The translations under genes were made by a program, and so were the position numbers. The notes beneath the pieces are model-generated. The model searched no databases. It saw only the letters and a list, made by a program, of their open reading frames with translations, and was not told the origin of the DNA. Below, in pieces: positions 25,075 to 32,808 of a stretch of DNA of 64,000 bases; position 1 is the first letter of the stretch; the number at the start of each line of letters is the position of its first letter. Origin of the DNA: Verrucomicrobiia bacterium (GTDB lineage Bacteria > Verrucomicrobiota > Verrucomicrobiia > Limisphaerales > CAIMTB01); contig JAHCBA010000012.1 in NCBI GenBank assembly GCA_019634625.1, positions 1 through 64,000 of the forward strand, written 5' to 3'.

Positions 25075-26058
25075 TCATGGGGAGGGGGGGGCTTCCCGCC
25101 ACCGTTGCGCCCGGGCGCCGACGGCTTCGGGGGACCAGGGCCCGGCCGATACGAGAACGAGATAGTCCAAACGGAACCGTTCCCCGGCGCTCAGCAGAAG
25201 TGGTTCCCGTTCGAGGCCCAGCGTGGCGGAGAGGTAGGCAAAGGGGCTTGCCATGGCGAAGAACGCCGGATCCCCCCGCGGGTTCGCCGGGTGGCCGACC
25301 ACCGCCACCGTCACCGGCTGCCCGGGCCGCACGAAGGAAACCCCGCTCCACGGATGCACACCCACCTCCTGTCGGCCGCCCGCCAAGTCCGGGGAACCGC
25401 CCGCCCGGAAATGCCGCGCCACGGGATCCAGGTCCGCCGCGAACCGCAGGCCCAATCCGAAATAACTCGATCCGGTGAGGGTGACCGTTTCGGCGCGGCC
25501 GCCGACCACGAACTCCGAACGCCAATGCAGCGCCACCTCTCCGCGGGCCGGATCCGGGACCAGCGTCAGGGTCCGTTCCTCCACCAGCAGCGCATGGCGG
25601 GCATCGTCGGGGAGGAACGCCTCCGACGAGGCCAGCCAGTGAAGCGTCTGGCGCAGGCGCGCCCGGGGTTGCCCATGGGGGCCGGTTCCCAGTTCGGGCG
25701 GCGCAGTGGCCACCGGTTTCTGGATTCCGGACCCCGAGACCTCCTCCCAGAAGTTCAAGCCGTTCACCCCGATGGCGTACATCAGGCCGTGGTGGTGCAG
25801 GTGATCGGACGGGGCGTCGCGCAGAAGGTTCTCGCCGTCGAGCGTGGCCAGAACGCGCACGTACGGCTTGTGGGCCATCCGCGGGAAGGCGTATTCGAGG
25901 ATGACATGGGGACCGTAGCGGACGGTCCACGCCGTCACCTCCGTCGAGGCTTCAACGGACAGGCGCCTGTCCGCCCCCGACGCAGGCCATGGCATCAGGA
26001 TGAGCACCCCTGTGAGGGCGGTGAGCAGGATGGATCGGCATCGCGTGTCGGGCTTCAT
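25075..26058 (-). CDS. Secreted DUF6807 / PmoA-family protein
   Basis: 327 residues from ATG 26058, preceded by a good GGAGGGG ribosome binding site; signal peptide CRSILLTALTGVLILMPWPA. The family hallmark DHLHHHGLMYAIGVNGLNFW and VHPWSGVSFVRPGQPVTV are present. NCBI calls this family PmoA because of a historical link to methane oxidation; most members are exported proteins found in sugar-degradation clusters and have no proven activity. It is the first gene of the minus-strand cluster and diverges from the AraC regulator across about 115 bp. Confidence 0.82.
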   Translation of the reverse strand: MKPDTRCRSILLTALTGVLILMPWPASGADRRLSVEASTEVTAWTVRYGPHVILEYAFPRMAHKPYVRVLATLDGENLLRDAPSDHLHHHGLMYAIGVNGLNFWEEVSGSGIQKPVATAPPELGTGPHGQPRARLRQTLHWLASSEAFLPDDARHALLVEERTLTLVPDPARGEVALHWRSEFVVGGRAETVTLTGSSYFGLGLRFAADLDPVARHFRAGGSPDLAGGRQEVGVHPWSGVSFVRPGQPVTVAVVGHPANPRGDPAFFAMASPFAYLSATLGLEREPLLLSAGERFRLDYLVLVSAGPWSPEAVGARAQRWREAPPSP

Positions 26059-26174
26059 CAGGACCCCTCCGGGCGCCGGCAAGTCGCGGCCCATGCACCT
26101 TGGCGCCCCCCACGATTTGTTTCGTCCGGATTCGCCCATTGGTAAATATCGAACGACGCTGTCCACCCCGCCCC

Positions 26175-27203
26175 ATGTCCTCCCGACGCGAGCCCTCCGC
26201 CATCTTCGAAGGACCCAGTGCGACCTATCACGCGGATCGCTGCGAACCGCTGGTGCAGGCGGTGGCGCGCGGTGAGGTCCGGTTGTCCGCCCTGGCGCAC
26301 CGGGGCTATCCAGGGCGTGCCCTGCCCGCCACGGTGCTCCCCGAGGTGTCCACGGTGGGCTGCTGGGACGCCCCGGGAACCCAGCGGTGGGGCCTCGATT
26401 GGCACCGCAACGAGGGCATCGAGTTCACCTTCGTCTCGCGGGGCCGCACCGCGTTCCTGGTCGAGGGCCGTCGTTATCCGCTCGGTCCCGGTCACCTCAC
26501 CATCACCCGCCCCTGGCAGAAGCATCGCGTCGGGGATCCGCATATCGGGCCGAGCCGCCTGCTCTGGCTGATCCTGGATGTCGGGGTGCGGCGCCCGGAC
26601 CAGCCGTGGCATTGGCCGGAGTGGCTGATGCTTGATCCCGACGAGGCCCGGCGCCTGACCACGCTGCTGCGGCACAACGAGAATCCGGTCTGGCGCGCCG
26701 ACCGGGAGGTGGGCGCCTGCTTCGAAAGCCTGGCGCGCCTGGCGGATGCCGACACCCCCCGCGTGCCGCAAAGCCGGATCCGGATTGCCATCAGCGAGCT
26801 GGCCCTGGCCATCCTCGACCTCCTCGAACGCGAACGCATCCCGCTGGATGGCCGCCTGGTCTCCGTCCGCCGCACCGTGGACCTGTTCCTCCAGTCGCTG
26901 CCGGAACATCTCGACCACCCCTGGACCCTGGAGGCCATGGCCGCCCGTTGTGGCCTGGGACGAAGCCGGTTCTCCGAATACTGCCGCCAGCTTGTGAACA
27001 TGACCCCGGGCCACTACCTGACCTTCCTGCGGATCGAGGAGGCCCGGCGCCTTCTCACCCTCGATCCGGAGCGCGGGATCCTCGACATCGCGCTGGCCTG
27101 CGGCTTTCAGACCAGCCAGTACTTCGCGACCGCATTCCGCAAGGCCACCGGACTGTCCCCGCGGGCCTTTGCCGACGCCCGCCAACGCGAGCTTGCCATT
27201 TGA
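26175..27203 (+). CDS. AraC-family transcriptional regulator
   Basis: 342 residues. The N-terminal half is a cupin-like ligand-binding domain (HRNEGIEFTFVSRGRTAFLV, YPLGPGHLTITRPWQKHRVG). The C-terminal third carries two helix-turn-helix motifs (TLEAMAARCGLGRSRFSEYC, then ILDIALACGFQTSQYFATAF) ending with the AraC signature TGLSPRAF. It diverges from the DUF6807-isomerase-dehydrogenase genes and likely activates them in response to a sugar. No operator was identified. Confidence 0.93.
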   Translation: MSSRREPSAIFEGPSATYHADRCEPLVQAVARGEVRLSALAHRGYPGRALPATVLPEVSTVGCWDAPGTQRWGLDWHRNEGIEFTFVSRGRTAFLVEGRRYPLGPGHLTITRPWQKHRVGDPHIGPSRLLWLILDVGVRRPDQPWHWPEWLMLDPDEARRLTTLLRHNENPVWRADREVGACFESLARLADADTPRVPQSRIRIAISELALAILDLLERERIPLDGRLVSVRRTVDLFLQSLPEHLDHPWTLEAMAARCGLGRSRFSEYCRQLVNMTPGHYLTFLRIEEARRLLTLDPERGILDIALACGFQTSQYFATAFRKATGLSPRAFADARQRELAI

Positions 27204-27259
27204 CGGGAAGGGCTTGCGGTTGCTAGGAACGTCCGGGTTTCCATCCGCCCCACCACTGC

Positions 27260-27997
27260 ATGAGCGACGCTTCTCCCGTTCGGCCCACACCCAGGTACCG
27301 CCGCATCCTCCTCAAATTGAGCGGCGAGGCGCTCGGCACCGAAGGCGGATACGGCATCGACGCCCAGGCCCTCCTCCAGATCGCCGCCCAGATCAAGGAG
27401 GTCCGTGAACTCGGCGTCGAAATCGTGATCGTCATCGGCGGCGGCAACATCTTCCGCGGCCTCCAGGGCAGTCAGCGCGGCATCGAACGCGTCACCGGCG
27501 ACCAGATGGGCATGCTCGCCACCCTCATCAATGCCCTCGCCCTCCAGGACGCCCTCGAAAAACAGGGCGTCGAAACCCGCGTCCAGAGCGCCATCAGCGT
27601 CACCCAGGTCAGTGAACCCTTCATCCGCCGACGCGCCGTCCGACACCTCGAGAAAGGCCGCATCGTCATCCTCGCCGCCGGCACCGGCAACCCCTACTTC
27701 TCCACCGACACCGCCGCCTCCCTCCGGGCCGCCGAGATCAACGCCGAGGTCATCCTCAAGGCCACCAAGGTCGATGGCGTGTACGACAGCGATCCCAAGA
27801 CCAATCCCAATGCCCGCCGTTACGAGCGCATCTCCTACCTCGAAGCCGTCCAGCGTCAGTTGAAGGTCATGGACATGACCGCCTTCGCCCTCTGCATGGA
27901 CAACCGCATGCCGATCATCGTCTTCAACCTCTTTGGCGAACACAACATCCGCCGCGTCGTGCTCGGCGAACAGATCGGCACGCTCGTCTCCGACTGA
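27260..27997 (+). CDS. pyrH: UMP kinase
   Basis: 245 residues, the usual size. Motifs: [81 protein letters not shown] and [16 protein letters not shown]. It phosphorylates UMP to UDP in pyrimidine synthesis and is usually a GTP-activated hexamer. The neighbour frr, 53 bp downstream, keeps the conserved bacterial gene pair (normally rpsB-tsf-pyrH-frr; rpsB and tsf are not in the window). Confidence 0.97.
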   Translation: MSDASPVRPTPRYRRILLKLSGEALGTEGGYGIDAQALLQIAAQIKEVRELGVEIVIVIGGGNIFRGLQGSQRGIERVTGDQMGMLATLINALALQDALEKQGVETRVQSAISVTQVSEPFIRRRAVRHLEKGRIVILAAGTGNPYFSTDTAASLRAAEINAEVILKATKVDGVYDSDPKTNPNARRYERISYLEAVQRQLKVMDMTAFALCMDNRMPIIVFNLFGEHNIRRVVLGEQIGTLVSD

Positions 27998-28050
27998 CCG
28001 GCGGCACCCTCCACCCTTTCCCCCTCTCCCAACCCCACCCACCCATCGCC

Positions 28051-28614
28051 ATGTCCATCGACGAAATCCTGCTCGAATGCGAAGAGAAGATGCAGAAGAG
28101 CGAGGAACATGTGGTCCTCGAATTCAACGGTGTCCGCACCGGCAAGGCCTCCCCCGCCCTCATCGAAAACATCCTCGTCGAGGTGTACGGCGGATCGCAC
28201 ATGCGTATCCGTGAACTCGCCGGCATCACCGCCCCCGAACCCCGGCAGCTCCTCGTCCAGCCCTGGGACGCCAGCACCGTCAGCCCGATCGAAAAGGCCA
28301 TCCAGAAGGCCAACATCGGCCTCAACCCCATGGTCCAGGGCCGCGCCCTGCGGATCATGATCCCCGAACTCAGCACCGAACAGCGCGAGAAGTTCGTCAA
28401 GGCCATCCGCCACATGGCCGAGACCGGGCGCGTCGCGGTCCGCCAGATCCGCCGCGAAGCCATCGAACACCTCAAAAAGGAGCAGAAGGCCGGCGAGATC
28501 ACCGAGGACGAACTCAAGCATTCCGAGAAGGAGGTCCAGGCCCTCACCGATCGGTACAGCCAGCGCATCGATGAGCATCTCCACCACAAGGAAAAGGAAC
28601 TGATGACGGTCTGA
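28051..28614 (+). CDS. frr: Ribosome-recycling factor
   Basis: 187 residues. The three-helix bundle and hinge motifs are clear: FNGVRTGKASPALIENILVE, VQPWDASTVSPIEKAIQKAN, GLNPMVQGRALRIMIPELST and TEQREKFVKAIRHMAETGRV. With EF-G it splits the post-termination ribosome. It follows pyrH on the same strand and is likely cotranscribed. After it, at 28637-28665, lies a fragment of the interspersed palindrome. Confidence 0.97.
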   Translation: MSIDEILLECEEKMQKSEEHVVLEFNGVRTGKASPALIENILVEVYGGSHMRIRELAGITAPEPRQLLVQPWDASTVSPIEKAIQKANIGLNPMVQGRALRIMIPELSTEQREKFVKAIRHMAETGRVAVRQIRREAIEHLKKEQKAGEITEDELKHSEKEVQALTDRYSQRIDEHLHHKEKELMTV

Positions 28615-28636
28615 GCCGTATCCCGCACGCGGTGCC

Positions 28637-28665
28637 AGCTTCGGAGGGACGAGCACCGCGAGTCC
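28637..28665 (-). repeat. Fragment of the palindromic interspersed repeat
   Basis: About 29 bp matching the internal block of the element (CGGAGGGACGAGC followed by GCGAGTCC) in reverse orientation relative to the copy at 39001. No terminal inverted repeats remain. It lies just upstream of the lipoprotein start. Confidence 0.6.
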
Positions 28666-28710
28666 GCACGGGATGCCATGGATGTCGTGAACCGCGGACC
28701 CGCTCTCCCC

Positions 28711-30030
28711 ATGAAGCCACTCCTCGTCATCCCGCTCCTCCTCCTCCTCGGCCCCGGGTGCAGCCAGCTCGCGCAGAAGCGCGCGGAACGGGAACTCGAG
28801 ATGGTCGCCCGGCACTGGTGCATGACCCTGCGCGCCAGCCAGATCATCCCCACCTACCCGCTCAACGAGGACCTCCAGCCCGGGGACGTTTTTCTCACCG
28901 AAACCCCGGCGCCCCGCCAGGCCCGCGATTACAACCGGCGCGGCTATCTCGACCTCGAACATCTCCTGGTCCGGCTCAATCCCACCGGGTACCAGTCCTT
29001 CTATGGGGGCGGCTACGGCATCCCTTCGTCCCCCCAGCCACCCCGCCCCTGGCAGTTCCCGGACAGCGCCCGGTGGTCCAACGCCCCGCTGGCCGGTTTC
29101 CCGACCTACACCATCGAGGTCAAACGCGGTGGCGGCTTCAACACCGCCTTCCCCATCTCCAGCGTCCCCGTCTCGCTCGCCCTCCTCTCCAGCGCCCAGG
29201 GCCGGGCAACGGTGCAACTCACCCAGGCCCACACCTTCGGACTCGACCAGGCGTCGCTGGAGACGCCCTTCCGCGACTGGCTCGCCCGTCACCCGGATCT
29301 CATCGAGCAATACGCACGCCCGACCAACCTCCACCAGACGGCCTACCTCCGCCTCGTCACCCGCGTCTTCCTCGTCAAGTCCGTCAATGTCACCGTCACC
29401 GGCGACTCCGCGACGTCCTTCACCGGCTCAGGCGGGGTGCCCAGGGAGGTGGTCCTGTCCAGTCTCCACGACACCAACGCCGTCGCCAATTACACCAACT
29501 CGATCGGCATCCTCGACCGCATGGTGTCCACCCTCCAGGAAGGCGCCCCCGGCGGAACCCTCAAGCTCGCCGGCGCCTCGTCCCGCGCCATCTCCTTCAA
29601 CGAAACCTTCGCCCGGCCCCTGGTGGTGGGCTACATCGCCCAGGATTATCCCATCCTGCCCGACGGACGCCTCGGCCATCCGGTCTCGACCAAGGAAGTC
29701 CTCGAAGGTCGCGCCCGCGATCCCCTGTCCCTCAGTCTCCAACGGCTCGAGGAGGAACAGGACATGGCCGCCCGCGTGGCCGAGGCCTGCATCGCGCGTC
29801 TCGACGCCCTCGGCCCGGATCCCCTCGCCACCGCGATCCGGGACGCGCACCGCTTCAACCTCCTCTCGGCCACCGAACGCGACACCCAGCTCGCCGTCGC
29901 CGCCCAGGATCCTCCCGCCGCCCGTCGTGCCCTCTCCGGCATTCTCCACCGCAAGGCCCGGAGCGGTGACGTCCGGGCCCGTTGTGATCTGACCGACTTC
30001 CTCGAAAGCCTCGCCCTCCTCTCACCCTGA
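28711..30030 (+). CDS. Hypothetical lipoprotein
   Basis: 439 residues from ATG 28711, giving a lipoprotein signal KPLLVIPLLLLLGPGCSQ with the lipobox Cys at residue 17; the ATG at 28678 adds 11 weaker residues. The mature part has no recognised domain; it has beta-rich segments (GGGFNTAFPISSVPVSLALL, FLVKSVNVTVTGDSATSFTG) and ends in an alpha-helical stretch. It is 13 bp from the papain-like protease gene and may be an anchored partner or substrate of it. Function unknown. Confidence 0.78.
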   Translation: MKPLLVIPLLLLLGPGCSQLAQKRAERELEMVARHWCMTLRASQIIPTYPLNEDLQPGDVFLTETPAPRQARDYNRRGYLDLEHLLVRLNPTGYQSFYGGGYGIPSSPQPPRPWQFPDSARWSNAPLAGFPTYTIEVKRGGGFNTAFPISSVPVSLALLSSAQGRATVQLTQAHTFGLDQASLETPFRDWLARHPDLIEQYARPTNLHQTAYLRLVTRVFLVKSVNVTVTGDSATSFTGSGGVPREVVLSSLHDTNAVANYTNSIGILDRMVSTLQEGAPGGTLKLAGASSRAISFNETFARPLVVGYIAQDYPILPDGRLGHPVSTKEVLEGRARDPLSLSLQRLEEEQDMAARVAEACIARLDALGPDPLATAIRDAHRFNLLSATERDTQLAVAAQDPPAARRALSGILHRKARSGDVRARCDLTDFLESLALLSP

Positions 30031-30043
30031 ACCCCGGCCCGCC

Positions 30044-32326
30044 ATGGCCACCACCGACCGACGCGTCTTCCTGTGCCCGGACAATCCGGCCAATCGCCAG
30101 CAGCACAAGGACCTTGAGGACGCCAAACGTGGCGGCTGGCAGGTGACCGACGCCGCCCGGGATCCCCTCGACCCGAACCGGCTCCTGGTCACGCTCTCCT
30201 CCGGCGGAAACGCCGCCGCGCCGGCACCCGGGGAGGTGCCGTCCCTGGCAGGAGCCGCCGCCCGCCCTCGCCGCGCCGCCGCGTCACCCCAGCCCGCGAT
30301 TCGCGCCGGATCCCGGTCCTACCGTCTGGATGCCCGACCCGATCCCGTCGATTTCCGCGACCGCCTCTACGAACCGACCCTGGTCGAGGTCCCCAGCGAA
30401 TGGCCGCTCGAACGTTACCTCTCGGTCTGGAGCGGAAAGGGGGGACGGGCCGCCGCCCAACCCGTCCTCGACCAGGGCGAGGAAGGGGCCTGCACCGGGT
30501 TCGGCCTCGCCGCCGTGGCCCACTATCTGCTCCGCCGCCGCAAGGTCTGGCCCGACCCGACACCCGTCAGCGCCCGCATGTTCTACGAAATGGCCCGGCG
30601 CCACGACGAATGGGAGGGTGAGGACTATTCGGGTTCGAGCGCGCGCGGCGCCATGAAAGGCTGGCACAAGCACGGCGTCTGCCGCGAATCCCTCTGGCCC
30701 TATCAGGCCTCCTCCGCCCTCGGCACCCTCACCCCGGAACGCGCCGTCGATGCCCTGCGACGACCCCTCGGCGCCTACTTTCGTGTCCCGCACCGCGACC
30801 TCGTCGCCATGCACAGTGCCCTCGCCGAAGTGGGCATCCTCTACGCCACCGCCACCGTCCACGAAGGCTGGTCCCATGTCGGCCGCGACGGGCACATCCA
30901 CCCGGATCCCCGCGAGACGGGTGGGCACGCCTTCGTCCTCGTGGGCTACGACGCGGAAGGGTTCTGGCTCCAGAACTCCTGGGGTCCTTCCTGGGGACAT
31001 CTCGGGTTCGCGCACCTCACCTACGACGACTGGCTTGCCCACGGCACCGACGTCTGGGTGGCCCGCCTCGGGGCCCCGATGGTCTCCGCCCGACCGGCCC
31101 GCGCCGGTGGCACCCGGCTCGATCACGCCGGCGCCGCCCTCGATGTCCGCCGCGCCCACCTCCAACGCCACACCGTGGCTCTGGGCACCGACGGATGTCT
31201 CCGCCCCGGCGGCGAGGTGGGCAACCACGAGGGGGACATCCGCCGGCTGTTTGGCCGGCGCGGCGACATCGAGTCCCTCACCCGTTCCTGGTCCCCCAAA
31301 CGCATCCTCCTCTACGCCCACGCCGGACTTGTCCCCGAACCGGATGCGCTCCAGCGCCTCGCCGAGTATCTGCCCGCCCTCCTCGAACACCAGACCTACC
31401 CTCTGGCGTACTTCTGGAAGTCCGACCTCTGGTCCGCCCTCGCCAGTGTCTTGAAGGAGGCCCTCCGGCAACGCCGTCCGGATGGCGCCCTCGACACCGC
31501 CAAGGGCTTCCTGCTCGAACGTCTCGACGACACCCTCGAACTGGTCGCCCGGCCGGGCGGCCGGCGGATCTGGGAGGAGGTCCGGGAAACCGCCCGACTT
31601 GCTGCGGAAAGCGCCACGGGCGGCGCCCGGCTGGTTCTCGCAAGGCTCCTCGAGTTCATCCGGCGCCATCCCGGTGTCGAAGTCCACTTCCTGGCCCACG
31701 GCGCCGGCAGTTTCCTTCTCGGACCGGTCTTTCGGGAGTTCTGCCAGGCCGGGCACCACGCCGCCTCCCTCCAACTCTGGGCCCCCGCCTGCTCCCTCGA
31801 TTTCTTCCGCGCCCACTATGCCGATTCCCTGTCCGCCGGGGCCGCCCGGCGGGTCGCCCTTTACACCCTGAAGGACGACTCCGAACGCGCTGATCACTGC
31901 GCCCACCTCTACCACAAGTCCCTGCTGTACCTCGTCGCCAACGCCCTCGAAGACCGCCCCCGACGTCCCGGTCAGCCCGGCACCCCCCTGCTCGGCCTGG
32001 AAACGTCCCTCCTCGAACAGGCGGCGAGTCTGGGTATCGACTCCGACGGGGTCCGTCGTGAGGACCCGCCTGCCGTCCGGCTTCCATGGGGCCCCGATGC
32101 CTGGTGGATTCGCACCCCCAACAACCTCCCCCCGGGCGACCCTTTCGCCAGCACCGCCCGCCGTCACGGCGACTTCGACGACGACCCGGCCACCGTCCGC
32201 GGCACCCTCGCCCGCATCGTCGGGGCCGACACCGGTATCTCGTCCTCCGGCGAAGCCATCGACTTCCACCCCACCCGTTCCGGTCTCGACGCATGGCGCC
32301 GTGATCTCGATCAGGCCCTCCGGTAA
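30044..32326 (+). CDS. Papain-like (C1) peptidase fused to a degenerate alpha/beta hydrolase domain
   Basis: 760 residues with no clear signal peptide. Residues 1-90 form a variable head. From about 130 to 330 there is a C1 peptidase: Gln144 and catalytic Cys150 in DQGEEGACTGFGLAAVAHYL, His295 in GGHAFVLVGYD, Asn311 in LQNSWGPSWGHLG. From about 420 to 660 there is an alpha/beta-hydrolase-like region (RILLYAHAGLVPE, TYPLAYFWKSDLW) whose nucleophile elbow reads AHGAGS, with Gly553 where Ser is expected. The second half may therefore be a binding domain or a pseudoenzyme. The gene starts 13 bp after a lipoprotein gene, likely the same transcript. Confidence 0.8.
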   Translation: MATTDRRVFLCPDNPANRQQHKDLEDAKRGGWQVTDAARDPLDPNRLLVTLSSGGNAAAPAPGEVPSLAGAAARPRRAAASPQPAIRAGSRSYRLDARPDPVDFRDRLYEPTLVEVPSEWPLERYLSVWSGKGGRAAAQPVLDQGEEGACTGFGLAAVAHYLLRRRKVWPDPTPVSARMFYEMARRHDEWEGEDYSGSSARGAMKGWHKHGVCRESLWPYQASSALGTLTPERAVDALRRPLGAYFRVPHRDLVAMHSALAEVGILYATATVHEGWSHVGRDGHIHPDPRETGGHAFVLVGYDAEGFWLQNSWGPSWGHLGFAHLTYDDWLAHGTDVWVARLGAPMVSARPARAGGTRLDHAGAALDVRRAHLQRHTVALGTDGCLRPGGEVGNHEGDIRRLFGRRGDIESLTRSWSPKRILLYAHAGLVPEPDALQRLAEYLPALLEHQTYPLAYFWKSDLWSALASVLKEALRQRRPDGALDTAKGFLLERLDDTLELVARPGGRRIWEEVRETARLAAESATGGARLVLARLLEFIRRHPGVEVHFLAHGAGSFLLGPVFREFCQAGHHAASLQLWAPACSLDFFRAHYADSLSAGAARRVALYTLKDDSERADHCAHLYHKSLLYLVANALEDRPRRPGQPGTPLLGLETSLLEQAASLGIDSDGVRREDPPAVRLPWGPDAWWIRTPNNLPPGDPFASTARRHGDFDDDPATVRGTLARIVGADTGISSSGEAIDFHPTRSGLDAWRRDLDQALR

Positions 32327-32392
32327 GGCCACTGGACCATGATCCGCCGCACGCGCAGGTGACGGCACCATTGCGGTTACCGGTAATAAGGC

Positions 32393-32439
32393 AGGCGCTT
32401 TGTCGTTGACGCACCCCTCCGGGGCGCGACAGAGCGCCT
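32393..32439. terminator. Strong hairpin downstream of the peptidase gene (possible terminator)
   Basis: Arms AGGCGCTTTGTCG (32393-32405) and CGACAGAGCGCCT (32427-32439) pair over 13 positions with one G-T wobble, separated by a 21-base loop. There is no T-tract on either side, so it may be a transcript-stabilising or Rho-assisted structure rather than a classical terminator. It lies 67 bp past the stop. Confidence 0.45.
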
Positions 32440-32486
32440 GACCGCCCACGGTGGATGGATGACCTTGTCTCCCCCTCCCCATACCA

Positions 32487-32630
32487 AAGCAAGATGCCTG
32501 GCTACTTAATGGGAGGGTTAGTCAACAAATTAAAATTAAGTACCAGACTTTTTGACTTTCCCCATAGTCAACAAACACCCCAAGCAAGATGCCTGGCTAC
32601 TTAATGGCAAGGTTAGTCAACAACTTAAAA
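32487..32630. repeat. Two direct repeats of about 49 bp in an AT-rich gap
   Basis: A unit starting AAGCAAGATGCCTGGCTAC and ending near TTAGTCAACAA(A/C)TTAAAA occurs at 32487-32535 and 32582-32630, 95 bp apart, differing at a few positions. The region up to the chemoreceptor start at 32809 is otherwise featureless. Its AT content contrasts with the genes on both sides. The GTCAAC/GCCTGGC pieces resemble the arrays at 1601 and 53304. Confidence 0.75.
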
Positions 32631-32808
32631 CTTAAAACTAAGAACCTGACGCTTTGATTTGGACTGTTGCGGGAAGGAAGGGAGGGAGCGGCAGGGCATC
32701 GCCCAAGGGTCCGTTCGCCCCTCGCGGGTCAAGTGGTCGCCCCGCCGGACCGATACCCTGCATGGGAGCGATTGGCGCTCACATGGGCGGCCCTTTCCCC
32801 GATGACCT

